Source: Polytrichum commune
Lineage: Eukaryota > Streptophyta > Polytrichopsida > Polytrichales > Polytrichaceae
Reading direction: 5' to 3'
DNA length: 64,000 bases
Assembly: GCA_950295325.1 (NCBI GenBank)
Contig: OX485808.1
Coordinates: 10,602,501-10,666,500 of the forward strand
Below the pieces are notes generated by a model. It saw nothing but the letters and a program-made list of their open reading frames with translations, searched no databases and was not told the origin of the DNA. Both the position numbers and the translations under genes were made by a program. Shown one piece after another: positions 11,218 through 21,838 of this stretch (the first letter of the stretch is position 1; each line of letters begins with the position of its first letter).

Positions 11218-11717
11218 GGGCCACTTCACACACGAGCCAAGAGCCGTGACCATGAAATTGTGAGAGCCCAAAAGAAAGTGTCCAAAGGCCGTCCCAAGAC
11301 ACCTCCAAATTCATGGAGTGTGGGCATGGACCCTCAAGTGTACTGTGAAGTCATCTGTGACTGGGCCCTCAACCAAATGCTATTTCAATGGATTCTATTC
11401 ATGCGTGTCCTCACACATAAAATAAAATAAAATAAATCAACGGTTGTGAGCATTTGGAGTGTTAGGGTCTCCAGGTTTTGTGTTAGGCCTACCTCCAAGA
11501 GGTGGTTTTTGAAAACAGTCCAAATGACCATGAAACATGATCCAATCGACGCCATGTAGGAATCCATGTAGACTTTACATCCATCTTGCATTCACATGCT
11601 CCATTGGTCCCTCAAGCATAGTGTGAAGCAAACTTGGACCAGCTCCGCCTTTTCCACCAGTGGGAGTGCTTGAAGTGTATTGGTCACATGCTCTCAGTCT
11701 CGTGTGTGAAGTGGCTC
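11218..11717. mobile_element. Tourist-like MITE, copy B
   Basis: A 500-bp copy in the same orientation as copy A. The left end GGGCCACTTCACACACGAG follows TAA (11215-11217). The right end reads AAGTGGCTC followed by TAG (11718-11720), one base from the expected TAA duplication. Confidence 0.85.
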
Positions 11718-11820
11718 TAGGACTGTTAGATTCTTGTTATGCTAAGATAACCCACTCATAAATATACAAAACAGGTCGTGGAGTTTAAGAGTTGGCGAGG
11801 CATGTAAGAATCGTGTAACT

Positions 11821-12543
11821 TAAGGTAGAGGGTGCTAAAACCAACACCCCATCCAAAACCAACACCTATAAACGCCTCCCAATTGCCAACACTCTACAAC
11901 CTTGAACCGTACCCGGCGGTGTAGGAGTGTCTGGGCCCACAGAGTGACGGTTTTAGGTGCCATTAGTGGTGCCACCTCATAGCGGCCTCCATGACCTTCA
12001 TGTAGGGTATGTAACGGGCTCCACTCTACCTCGGGTTGGTTCAAGGTGGGATTAGGGTGGCTTGTCAATGCCTATTCTAGTCATTCTATTCACAACGCCA
12101 AGGAGGTAGGCCCACAAAGCACAAAAGGGTCATTTCCCAAGATGCAAGGGGGTCGGTTCCCGGGCTGCAAGGTGATGGTTTTGCAAGTGAACCAGGAGGG
12201 ATCATGGAGGTAGCCATGTGGCTTTGCATACCATTACTACTTGGGCTTTGATGTAGTTTGGGTCTAGTACCCAGCTATGTTGTGTTGGTTCTAGGCAATG
12301 AAGGTGGGGGTCCTCATCATATGCGAGGTTGCCAAACACGGGGCCTATGGATTGGTATAAGGAAGCTAGTAGTTCCGACTTTGAATATTCATCAAATATT
12401 CAATTGAGACTAAAAATATTTTTTCTTTCTTGATACCTATGTTTAGCCCAAAGGCTAATATGAATACATATTTTATATATCAACCACATAGCCATATGTA
12501 TGTGCAATAGCTTAAAGTGTTGGTTTAAGCACCCTCTACCTTA
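11821..12543. mobile_element. TIR element of about 720 bp, superfamily unresolved
   Basis: Inverted repeats of 27 bp with one mismatch: TAAGGTAGAGGGTGCTAAAA... at 11821 and its inverse, ending at 12543 (GCACCCTCTACCTTA). The duplication could be TA, or the ends may be TAAGG/CCTTA with no duplication preserved. The interior is GC-richer than the surroundings (repeated GGTGCCA and GCCTCC words) and could hold captured sequence, but no protein motif was recognised. The 77-codon minus-strand frame (11835-12068) starts inside the terminal repeat and is not a credible transposase. Confidence 0.7.
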
Positions 12544-12802
12544 TATTGGCATGTACAATGAGCCAGGCTAGCTAGTATGTCCTTTGAGGGTGAAGGAGGA
12601 GTAACTTCCGATTCAAAATGTCCATGTTGCCAAGTTACACACGCGACCGTTCTCAGGCCTTCAGGATCTGCCTGCTCACAAGCTAAGTTAGCTTACCACC
12701 ATCCAGCAGGTGGGCTTGCCAGGATTTTCAGGCATATTGTCTCCTTCCCACTGTTTTATTCTCATACCCCAAACAACTTTCAGTCACTGCCAATCTAACT
12801 TA

Positions 12803-13279
12803 GGGCCACTTCACACACAAGTCAAGAGCCGTGACCATGAATTTGTGAGAGCCCAAAAGGCCGTCCCAACACACCTCCAAAATCATGTGGTGCAGTCATG
12901 GACCTTCAAGTGTAGTGTGAAGTCATATGTGACCATACCCTCAACCAAATGCTATTTCAATGAATTTCTATTCGTGCAGGTCCTCACACATGATAAAATA
13001 GAATAAATCAATGGTTAGGAGCATTCGGAGTGCCATGGTCTCCCGGTTTTGTGTTAGGCCTACCTCTAAGAGATGGTTTATGAAAATAGTCCAAGTGACC
13101 ATGAAACATGATCCATTCGATGCCATGTAAGAATCCATGTAGACTTTACATCCATCTTGCATTCACATACTCCGTTGGTCCCTCAAGCATAGTGGGAAGC
13201 GAACTTGGACCGGCTCCGCCTTTTCCACCAATGAGAGTGCTTGAAGTGTAATGGTCACGGGCTCTCAGTCTCGTGTGTG
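12803..13279. mobile_element. Tourist-like MITE, copy C, right end lost
   Basis: Left end GGGCCACTTCACACACAAG after TTA. The copy follows the family to CTCGTGTGTG at about 13278 and then breaks just before the expected AAGTGGCCC. The break adjoins DNA of the TTAA family (13283 onward), so its loss of the end is probably linked to that junction. Confidence 0.8.
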
Positions 13280-13282
13280 GGC

Positions 13283-13450
13283 ATGACTCGGTCGCTTATC
13301 TTAATCGGACGACACGTGCTTTCCAATCGTGGTTGGTTAGGTGTAGATCTAAGAACAGACACTAGGAAGACACGTGTTTGCAAGGAATTGGATTGGGTGC
13401 TCAAAATTTGTTAACCATTCTAAGCACAACAAACAACTGTTATTTAAGGG
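13283..13450 (+). mobile_element. Fragment of the TTAA-flanked family
   Basis: TCTTAATCGGACGACACG, then GGTTAGGTGTAGATCTAAGAACAGA, then GACACGTGTTTGCAAGGAATTGGATTGGGTGCTC follow the left half of the family defined at 19805 and 59998. The terminal GGTATGCATGTG is missing. Confidence 0.55.
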
Positions 13451-14889
13451 AGGGGACTTGTGTGGTCTTCTTATGGCTCGCTGTCAATCATAACGTTACC
13501 GATCATCATTAGGAATGTTGCGGCCTTTGTGCTTGGAGTTTTAAGAGAAGTCATTCTTCACTTATGTTGGGCCACTCTTGCAAAACGAACAACTCTCAGC
13601 CTAAGTTTCGTTCACTGTGCAAGGGTGAATAGATAAGGGGGACCGGACTTGGGGTTATGCTACTGAAAGAAATTTGGAAAATACTATTTGGTAAATACTA
13701 TTTGGAAAATACTATCGTGAGGATCTTTGTTGGCATGTTGGCTTGCCTGCATGTTGTGTGGGTTGAGCCCTCACTACGCAAGTGAACACACACCGTGAAT
13801 TGGTCGTGTCAAGAACCTCCTACTAGGTCATGGTTTTCCTTTTAGAAAAAAGGAAGCCCAACCTATAAGTTGTGTAATGGTAAGACAACCTTTTGATTTT
13901 TCTTAACAACTGAAGATCATCTCCAAAACTTCCCGAAATCGATGCTAGCTCCTCTTGACACATTTGCAAACACACAAAATATTCAACCTTGTGAATCTAA
14001 GTACATCCATAATTTCATTTAATGTCACACACTATTCAGATTTACACACTATTACTCAAGAGTCCAATTGTTACTAACGAAAGTTCAATAGGTTGTCCGG
14101 ACATGAAAACACATAACTGACTTTGCTTGGTACAATACTAAATTCTCAATAAACAGTTATAACACTGCGAAACTCTGAACAGTAACACGCACTAATTAAA
14201 ACAATCAGTGTAGTATGAGGTAGTAAATAACAAAAAGTAACATAACCGAGTGAGGCCCATCCACCTTTTTTACGCACCTTTTCACTGCCTGGGCCTGTAT
14301 GCGAAATTTACATTGCATGGCGTCAGGGTGGGGTGAAAACATTTATTATAGCAGGCTCACTTTTGTCGGGGCCATGAGCTTCTTCTCTTCACTTCTCTTC
14401 ACTTCACTTCACTTCACTTCACTTCACTTGCATAGAAAGCCTGCTTGCGGAAGGTGAAGGAAATGTGTTGGTCGGCTATGTATGTATGTAGCTCTATTAT
14501 GATGGACGGCGATAATTAACATGGCTCTTTAATTAATAACTCACCTGTTACAGTTACACACCTGTTTAGGGGGGAAGGGAAGGGAAGGGAAGGGAAGGGA
14601 GCGCACATTGAATAAGGTGCTGGGGCCTGGCTTGTCATGCACACTGTGGAAAGACCCACAAACAGTTAGCATTCGGGGTGTCATAGAAACAGGTGGAAAT
14701 GGTTAATGGCCATAATCAATCTGGCAGCGCCGTAGGCGGAGTAGGTACTGATTGCCAAATATTCGTGTGCTCAAGTGCATGCGTACTCCTCCCAGTGCCA
14801 ATTTCAGTACAAGTGCGCTTCAAATGCCTCTGCCATGGCCCCTCCCCTCCCTTCCCCTCCCCTCCCTTCCCCGTCATTACACTCACATG
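13451..14889. other. Anonymous stretch with purine/pyrimidine simple repeats
   Basis: Holds (CACTT)n at about 14390-14429, (GGGAA)n at 14571-14600 and a pure C/T tract at 14838-14873, all within 500 bp; a TATG tetranucleotide patch lies near 14481. A small direct repeat (GGAAAATACTATTTGG) occurs at about 13674-13712. No coding signal. Confidence 0.6.
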
Positions 14890-15330
14890 AGGTGCTGGAG
14901 GTTCAAGGCTTCAGGAAAGCAACCGACCATTATAGAGGAATATGTGGAATATGCCTCAAATTAATAGAGAAGATCCGTAAGATCATAACATGTAACTGGC
15001 AAGGGGCGAAGCCAAGGGGGGCTCAACCCCCCCTGTTATTGAAGGAAAGTCCCCCCCCCCCCCCTAGCTTCGATCTTGTTGCCAAAGTTTTGGATATTAA
15101 TGATGTTATCAATTTTTATTACGGAGATGTCAGCTCGACGAGTCCAAATCTCTCAATAAATAATCAAATTCGACCACGTATTCAAATTTGAAAATAAAAT
15201 ATACATTGGATGTTTCCATAATTTGAGGTCACCCCCCCCCCCTAGGTCAAAATTATGGCTTCGCCCATGGTAACTAGTTGGAGTTGGAAACACTAGGATC
15301 TTGACTGATTAGGCTCCAAAAATCTCCCAG
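14890..15330. repeat. Dispersed repeat (copy 1), split by an hAT insertion
   Basis: TAGAGGAATATGTGGAATATGCCTCAAATTAA... and, after the insertion, GGAGTTGGAAACACTAGGATCTTGA match copies at about 45025-45130 and 55990-56125. In those copies GTAACCGG(ATGG)A is continuous; here the hAT element at 15000-15269 interrupts exactly that point. Family unknown; no end structure seen. Confidence 0.65.
15000..15269. mobile_element. hAT-like MITE, 270 bp
   Basis: Ends CAAGGGGCGAAGCCA and (inverse) CATGGGCGAAGCCA, flanked by 8-bp direct repeats GTAACTGG (14992-14999) and GTAACTAG (15270-15277), with one mismatch. Eight-base duplications and a CA-GGG start are typical of hAT, and the GGGGCGAAGCCA-type end resembles known plant hAT MITEs. 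It carries two long C tracts (about 15048-15064, 15232-15242). Related copies without the insertion at 45 kb and 56 kb show the empty site. Confidence 0.85.
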
Positions 15331-15375
15331 GACGTGGGGCTCAATTTGTGACTTGGAAGGCTCATCCCAAAGAGA

Positions 15376-15377
15376 AG

Positions 15378-15428
<51 letters not shown>

Positions 15429-15917
15429 ACATACGAGCATACCTCTCAATCATATAACATTAAAAAAACCCATAAAATAGCATGAATTCCAAATGCTATT
15501 ATTTTTGTTGTTTGACATTGGATTGGGCAGCTAGGGATTTGTGGTGTCTATGTAAACTCATTCATGCGAAGGTGTAAAAAACGTAGTGAAATTATATTAT
15601 AACATGTAAATGATTATTTTATGACAAATCGAGTCTGTCAAATAGATTGAGGGACCCTGAATTAGGTTGGTAGTGTTGAATTGGAGTGAAATGTCCCTCA
15701 ATTTTATAGGGGAATGCTTTTTGTTGGAGCCCCTTCATCCATGATGGATGAGTTTACTTAGACGTCACAAATTCCAAGCCGGACTAAGCTTTGAAGACCA
15801 TAGATTAGTCTACTCCAAGTCACTTGAGATGGATCGGCCACAAATCTATAGGGGTCAAGATTCTATGTTGGATGGATGAGAGGTACACTTGTATGTGATG
15901 ATTCCCTCTCTCCACCA
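15376..15917. mobile_element. GA-ended MITE (copy b) with a (GA)n tract
   Basis: An almost pure GA run of about 47 bases (15379-15425) leads into ATCACATACGAGCATACCTCTC; the other end is ATGTTGGATGGATGAGAGGT...GATTCCCTCTCTCC at 15871-15917. At about 540 bp, its interior is roughly twice the usual size. Confidence 0.65.
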
Positions 15918-16199
15918 TTTTAGGAAATTTGATGGAGAGATACAACCTTGCTTATTGTAAATAATGTGGGCAAATGTATAGTGCGATTTATACTACCCTA
16001 GGTTGTGTTATAGTGTGGCCCACAATATACACCATCATGGAAGATAGTGTGCAATCCTAATCATGCTTGTTGTGCACGTCTATGATATACACATAGTTCA
16101 AATGGATGTTAAATTTTGATCCAATAGTAAAGATGTACCCTACAAAATAGACCTTTTATGTTTAAAAATGTAGGTTGGTAAAGAGTGCACACCCACAAT

Positions 16200-16759
16200 C
16201 ACGGGTAGGTCACTCTAAGGCTTTTTTGTGCACCACGTGCGGCTGGGGGTTTTTTGTTTTGGGGCTATTTACCTTCAAGGGCTGAATTAAAGCCTCCCTA
16301 TAATTACTTAAATTTCAAAAATGGACCATTTGTTTGCACCCTTCCATTACTTATATTGTCCAAGTCACTGCAATTTTTTGTACTCTATATTCCTTTTAAG
16401 TAATAAAAGCTAATCTACTTCCTAACGCATTGACGAGTGTTAAGGGAAACCATGAAAACAAAGAAGGGTGCAAAGAGTAATATCATTGCAAACAAAGTGA
16501 TGAAGAAAACACATAGGAGACCATAGCAAACATACTAAACATACCTTCTAGGATCCTTATCTTCAGCCCCTATATTAATTTTACAAAAAAATAATGGCCC
16601 ACATTTTATGTCCACTAACTTACTTATAATGGGATTGTCTACATTTAATGGCCCCTTCATTATTTGGAATTCCTTTATAATTTTTATTTCAAATGATTTT
16701 AATCCTCTCTATATTATGCCACACGTCGTTTTTAAAATGCACTAAGTGACCTACCCATG
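16200..16759. mobile_element. hAT-like MITE, 560 bp (copy 1 of a pair)
   Basis: Flanked by perfect 8-bp repeats CCCACAAT (16192-16199 and 16760-16767). Ends CACGGGTAGGTCAC and (inverse) CATGGGTAGGTCAC. The interior is the reverse complement of the element at 31327-31823 through blocks such as GGGATTGTCTACATTTAATGG. It has no transposase. Confidence 0.9.
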
Positions 16760-16767
16760 CCCACAAT

Positions 16768-17387
16768 ATTATCCCCATTGAATTTGGTTTGGAAATAAGC
16801 TTAATAGGGTGGTCCACATTACTTCGTAATCAATGTGCCTATGAGATGAATCTAATGTATGACAGTGCCAAGTTGTGTGGACTTTGTGTCATGTTAGCAA
16901 CTTAGGAAATGAGTGACCCCAATGGTCTTTGGAAAATGATGCTCTCAATGATCTATTTTCTAGAAATTTGAGGGATAAGATTGCATGCTCATTCCACCCA
17001 CAAAGCCTATTTTCGTTTGCCATGTTCTTATTGCCCATTAGCATTGGGAGAGAGCTAGGCAACCCTCTAAAGCCCTTCGCACTCTCAAGAGTCGAGGTTA
17101 AAGGACTTTAGAAGGTCATCTCTCATGGGCATTGACGATTTGTGTTTATATACACTTTATGTGTGAGATGAGCATGTTGCACTGGTCCCAAAAACCTTGA
17201 AAGTCGAGCATTGAGAGAATCATTTTAAATTGACCGTAGGAGTTGCTCTATTTGGGTTACAATCCTATCATGACTTGAACGGAACTCTCCAATGGATAAA
17301 ACACTTGTACTTCAAGTAGCCCACCCTAACATCATCAACATTGAACCTATGACCACTCAAATGAAAAGAAGGGACATGGCCAAGGCA
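16768..17387. other. Anonymous stretch
   Basis: A 60-codon plus-strand frame at 16929-17111 (NDLFSRNLRDKIACSFHPQS) has no known domain. Nothing else was recognised. Confidence 0.35.
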
Positions 17388-17641
17388 TAGAATTATTGCA
17401 TACAAGTGAACCTCTCATTCATCCAACATAAAGTTGTGAAATACTATGTAACCTAGAGATTACTAGTGTTAATTGATTTGACACCAAAATGATGTTTGAG
17501 GACCCCAAATGAGTCTAATCCAAGGCATGTGGCCACAAGCCTATAGAGGAAAAGCTTTTTTCTTTTTTTTTTGGTTTTTGTTTTTGGTTTTGTGAATGGG
17601 TGAGAGGTGTGCTTGTATTTGATAACTCCCTCTCTCCCTCC
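17388..17641. mobile_element. GA-ended MITE (copy c)
   Basis: AGAATTATTGCATACAAGTG ... CTCTCATTCATCCAACAT at the left; GTGAATGGGTGAGAGGTGTG ... GATAACTCCCTCTCTCCC at the right. About 254 bp, with a TTTTTTTTGG-rich interior. Confidence 0.7.
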
Positions 17642-17664
17642 AACTTTGGTGCCGAGGCCAAACG

Positions 17665-18020
17665 CATACTAAATATTTTTATAGAGTCACCAATTCTATT
17701 CGTCTTGCTCAACACTAATTTTGATACGCCCATGTAATGTCACCAACACTAAATGTAAACCAAACATTATTTGTCATTCCTTGTAATAAAAACTTAGACA
17801 TTACATGTTCACTATATTGCAATCACTATCACTTACTAGGCAATTTTCATCCAAATTTCAATCACCCTTGACAATAATTCATTGCATAAATGTTAGGATA
17901 CAAAATATACCATAAGTGGATGAACATATTTGCAAACTTATTCATAAGAACTGTCATCAGATAAGTTGGTACAATGACATAAAATACCATGTGACACTAC
18001 ATACAATACTTAATGTAGTG
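17665..18020. mobile_element. TA-flanked CACTAAAT-type MITE (copy 3)
   Basis: Worn ends (TACTAAATATTTTTATAGAGTCAC and GTGACACTACATACAATACTTAATGTAG) enclose an interior shared with the copy at 46912 (AACATTATTTGTCATTCCTTGTAA, then CATCCAAATTTCAATCA). It lacks the SINE that interrupts that copy. Confidence 0.65.
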
Positions 18021-18525
18021 AAGGTTGCATGGATAACATGATTCAACTATCATTAGTCATTCCATTATATTAATATTCAACGAGAATGCTTCACCCGAAT
18101 CTCACTCATTTTTGAGGTTGAATCTACATATTGACAAGTATCCATAAGGTATAATTCTCGCACCTTCCATGACATGCTCTTTACCCCACCTAACCTGGTC
18201 ACTCATATGAATAATGTATAGCATTATTCATATATTATTCTTGTAATTTGGCTGTCTGTGCCCTCCATCCAGAACTCAACTCCCAATAACGTTCTTAAAC
18301 CTAAACATATGACATGTACGACCGCGATCTTCTGAAGCTTCTCGAGCTTTTGCGTGAAAGAAAATTCGAGCAAATCTTTCAGCGGTCGGAGTTGCTATGA
18401 TTTTTTGGGGCACCTGCTGCATGAATACATGCGAAATGGATCAGATCCCGTCACCAGCAATCTTTGTCAAACAATCAAAAAAGAAATAAAATTCAATCCA
18501 CACTGATGCCAGCCGAACGTTCTCG
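18021..18525. other. Anonymous stretch, possible exon scrap
   Basis: Around 18314-18400 a short frame reads YDRDLLKLLELLRERKFEQI before a stop. Its codon use looks more gene-like than most of the window, but it is too short to identify. Confidence 0.25.
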
Positions 18526-19058
18526 AAGTGCAGTGCTGTCTTCGTGTTCTATTTAATTTCGATCTTGCATTGAAGGCACCAAACAAACAACCCACGAAAG
18601 CTCAATCAACGGAGGAACGGAATTGGGCACGGGCTTCAACTTCTGCCTGTTTTGTTGTAGGGTTCCGTCCGGTAGGCACCGAGGGCCGGTTTAGACTCCA
18701 GTGAAGAAGTGCACCAATCAAGATTTTTAAGGGAATGGAGCAATATGATTGGCTATGGATGTTCTGAGATGATCCACAGAACTGAACGGAAGACATCACT
18801 GAACATAAGTGCAGTGTTGTCTTCGCGTTCTATTTCATTTCGATCTTGCATTGAAGGCACCAAACAACCAACCCACGAAAGCTCAATCAACGGAGGAACA
18901 GAATTGGACACGGGCTTCAACTCCTGCCTGTTGTGTTGTAGGATTTCGTCCGGTAGGCACCGAGGGCCGGTTTAGACTCCAGTGAAGAAGTGCACCAATC
19001 ACGACTTTTAAGGGAATGGAGCAATATGATTGGCTATGGGTGTTCTGAGACGATCCTG
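18526..19058. repeat. Tandem duplication, period 281 bp
   Basis: Two units start at 18526 and 18807 (AAGTGCAGTGYTGTCTTCG); TTAGACTCC recurs at 18691 and 18972, so the period is 281 at both landmarks. A partial third unit (TTAGACTTTAGTGAAGAAG) starts at 19110. The second unit runs straight into a SINE head. On the minus strand each unit encodes a similar frame ending in a stop (PTTKQAEVEARAQFRSS), which could be a captured last exon; I cannot identify it. Confidence 0.8.
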
Positions 19059-19112
19059 AACACCCGGGTGATAACTTAGTGGAGAGGTATTCATTTCTGA
19101 ATGGAGTGGTTA
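19045..19112 (+). mobile_element. SINE head fragment
   Basis: GAGACGATCCTGAACACCCGGGTGATAAC then TAGTGGAGAGG, the same Pol III A box as in the complete copy 130 bp downstream. The fragment stops at GAGTGGTT, where a partial tandem unit takes over, so the B box is lost. Confidence 0.65.
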
Positions 19113-19181
19113 GACTTTAGTGAAGAAGTGCACTAGTGAAGACTTTTAAGGGAATGGAGCAATATGATTGGTTATGGGTCT

Positions 19182-19454
19182 GAGATGATCCTGAACTACC
19201 GGGTGATAGTGGAGAGGTATCCCTTTCTGAATGGAGTGGTTGGCGGTTCGATTCCCACCATGAAAGCTTCTCTCTACTTGATGGGAAAAAACTTACTAGG
19301 TAGGTAGGTAGGTAGGAAACCAAGAGCTCGCCCACCGCGAGGTAGGCAGTAAACCCCATCATGCACCAAGAGGATTCTTGAGCAGGGTAGGGCCAACGGG
19401 CTCAAATTCACATCGGATTGCCCGACATTGGTTATTTTATTTATTTATTTATTG
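19182..19454 (+). mobile_element. tRNA-derived SINE, copy 1
   Basis: Internal Pol III promoter: A box TAGTGGAGAGG at 19207-19217 and B box GGTTCGATTCC at 19245-19255, both exact matches to the consensus TRGYNNARNGG and GGTTCRANYCC. A body of about 200 bp follows (ending ...CCGACATTGGTTATT) with a (TTTA)n tail. A (GGTA)n run at about 19296-19316 sits in the middle. The same A/B-box unit and body recur at four other places, so this is a SINE rather than a functional tRNA gene; no cloverleaf with a plausible anticodon arm was drawn. Confidence 0.85.
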
Positions 19455-19499
19455 GCTATGAAATGGGTTCTTCACTGGCCAAGGTTTACACTATCGCCA

Positions 19500-19650
19500 C
19501 AACTTCTATGGTGGAGAACTTCAAGCATTAATGAAAATATGACATGGATGCCAACATGGCAACACTTTTTGTTAGGGTAGTTCTTTGGAGGTCAAGTTTC
19601 TTGGGCAACCTCAAACCCTCGGACAAGAAACTTGCCCTCCAGAGAACTCC
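19500..19650. repeat. Hairpin next to a worn Tourist-related fragment
   Basis: A 24-base arm at 19580-19603 (GTTCTTTGGAGGTCAAGTTT...) pairs with 19624-19647 at 22 of 24 positions around a 20-base loop. The preceding ~80 bases (ATGACATGGATGCCAACATGGC) are the reverse complement of a block in the divergent Tourist-related repeat at 36380-36450. Confidence 0.65.
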
Positions 19651-19804
19651 AACGTGAGGCATTATTCATTTGATTGTTTTTCCCATCTTGTCCGCCATGC
19701 CAACCGTTACCTCAAATAACCTTGTCTTGGGCTAAAATTCTTGACCAACCGGGACACTTCTTCATTGTAGTTTAAACTGACCTCGAATTGTGAAAATTGG
19801 TTAA

Positions 19805-20177
19805 GTATGCAGGTGAAATTCATTTACTTTTCTTGATTGGGCACCTATATTTACTCAGGGTGTGGTTAGGTTAGGATCAAAGAACAAACATGGTGTTTAA
19901 AAAAGATTGGACTACGTACATCAACAACTCCACACTCAACAATACACTTAAATAATACTAGTGAACCTAAATCGCAAGGCCTATATATTCAGTTGAGAAA
20001 TCAACAAACATGCACTTCCGATAACCATAACTAAATCATAAGAGGTCCAATTTTCAATCCGATTCTTGCGAATGACTCATTGAAGATTTGCCAATGCAAC
20101 ACAAGCGCCGCTGTGTGAATATGATCGGTAGAAGCTGGAGAACATGGAAAGCAAACCAAATAACACCCCCACGTGCC
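19805..20177. mobile_element. TTAA-flanked TIR element (single copy)
   Basis: Preceded by TTAA (19801-19804) and followed by TTGA (20178-20181). The left end GTATGCAGGTGAAATTCATT and the right end CAAATAACACCCCCACGTGC correspond to the ends of the array at 59998. The interior shares GGATCAAAGAACAAACATGG, then AACAAACATGCACTTCCGAT, then AAGAGGTCCAATTTTCAATC. There is no transposase. Confidence 0.7.
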
Positions 20178-20181
20178 TTGA

Positions 20182-21574
20182 AACAAAAATTTGCGCAAAC
20201 CGTTGGATGCTCCACATGATGAACCTCATACTTTTCTAACAAAATCTTTGAATCGGTGTTGCACGGTTTGAAGGAGGGAAGGGTGGATTAACAGTCAAAG
20301 CTAAGTCGGCATGCTTGGGGGCCGGGGCACTGGTTGATCAATCCCTTGCACAAGGACATCACAAATATCTGTTTAGAAGTGCGCTAAAGTTGAGAGATTG
20401 AAATTAGGCCCATGCAACCGACCACATGATATGTTTATGCCAATTGGGCCAACCTCGTAAGCTTAATGTGCTTTGGAATTGTCAGCAGGGTAAAAAGATG
20501 GTTCCAGGGTCAGCTTTAAGTAGGTGTCAATTCTCACTAAGCCGACCCTGTACGAAAAGCAAGAAAAGCTGTTTAGCAACTCGAACTGATGATTTTGTGA
20601 CCAACTTGCACATGTATATGTATCAATATATCGTGTAAGTGTTATGTGTGGGGCTTATATATGTGGTCACTCATCTTAAGCGGGCACCTATGAGCATACA
20701 AGTCCTAGGCAATTGACCTGTGTCATTGAGAAGTTGTTTTACGTCACTGGAGGATTTATGAATCTACCACCATGGTAGATTTGCATATTTCACAAACGCA
20801 TGATAATTGTCTAGGACTCATATGCTGGTAGCTTCATTTGAGTGGTATAAGGCAAGGCTTGTAGGTGTTAACGGATAACAAAAGATACGTGTCACGCTGA
20901 GACTGGACTATGTGCTCAAAAGATGGATATCAATAATTGAGACCACTGGGAGGACTTATGTTATGACTCGAGAAGAAAGAGAATCTTTACTTTTATTTCT
21001 CATAACTTCTATGATACAACTTTGGTACTCAAACTTGGAATGAGTGTTTTGTAATTCTCAATGTCTGGTCGAGCTGAGACAATTTCCCGATCATATCCAA
21101 CTGCCAAAGTTGAACAGGGAATTGAGAGTGCCCACAACATGGCCAAATACCTTGTAACGTCTCCTAAGTTAACTAGAAAATGATTATCTTCATTATTGGC
21201 TTTCTAGAATTTTATTTACAGGCTATCCCTATGCAATGCACACTGCTTGGATGGATCCCAAGAGTGGCCCATGATGGATATGTGTTTCATGGTCTTAACA
21301 ATAATTAATATTGCAGAGAGAAACTTGTATTTAGGTGATTCAAGACTTTTGGATAGTATGGAATTATGCACGCATTGTGTGTTAACAAACAAAAAACATG
21401 GTGCAAACACACAACCATATGGCCATAAATCATGATTGAAAATAACCCAATAAGAGCTACATATGATGCACGACATCAAAGTTGTGGAAAGAAGTCATAA
21501 TATTGAAGGGATTTGGAGTCAACCACTGGTTCTTTCCGGAATTGGCCAAATTGTCCAAAATTACCTCAATACTG
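20182..21574. other. Anonymous stretch
   Basis: Overlapping frames at 21216-21479 (minus) and 21247-21435 (plus) shadow each other and carry no motif. A weak resemblance to the TTAA family (ATTTGAGTGGTAT, then GAGACTGGACTATGTGCTC) occurs at about 20835-20925. Confidence 0.35.
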
Positions 21575-21838
21575 GTTGAGGGAGTTATTACATACAAACG
21601 TAGCTCTCATTCATCCAAAATGAAAGCCTTGAAATAATATGCAACCTAAGGTTTCCTATTTTGAGTTAATTTGACTCCAAAATTAGCTTAAAATATCTCA
21701 AATTTGTCTAGTCCAAGTCAATTGAGATGAATTGGCCACCAACCTATAGGGGGTTAAGTTTTTTATTTTTTATTTTTTATTTTATTTTCAATGTTGGATG
21801 AATTAGAGGTACACTTGTATGCGGAGATTCCCACTCTC
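21575..21838. mobile_element. GA-ended MITE (copy d)
   Basis: GAGGGAGTTATTACATACAA ... CTCTCATTCATCCAAAAT at the left; AATGTTGGATGAATTAGAGG ... GAGATTCCCACTCTCC at the right. The interior has (TTTTTATTTTTTA)-type expansion at 21757-21788. Confidence 0.75.

Noticed and set aside
9436-13162. Recurrent minus-strand frame MQDGCKVYMDSYMAS as a conserved gene family
   Set aside because: It sits at the same place in each Tourist-like MITE copy and is a by-product of the repeat; no domain.
15379-15425. GAGA-type promoter element at the GA run
   Set aside because: No gene follows, and the run is part of a MITE end.
19201-19270. Possible tRNA gene (perfect A and B boxes)
   Set aside because: The same boxes recur in four other copies with a shared SINE body and tail, and I could not draw a complete cloverleaf with an anticodon arm.
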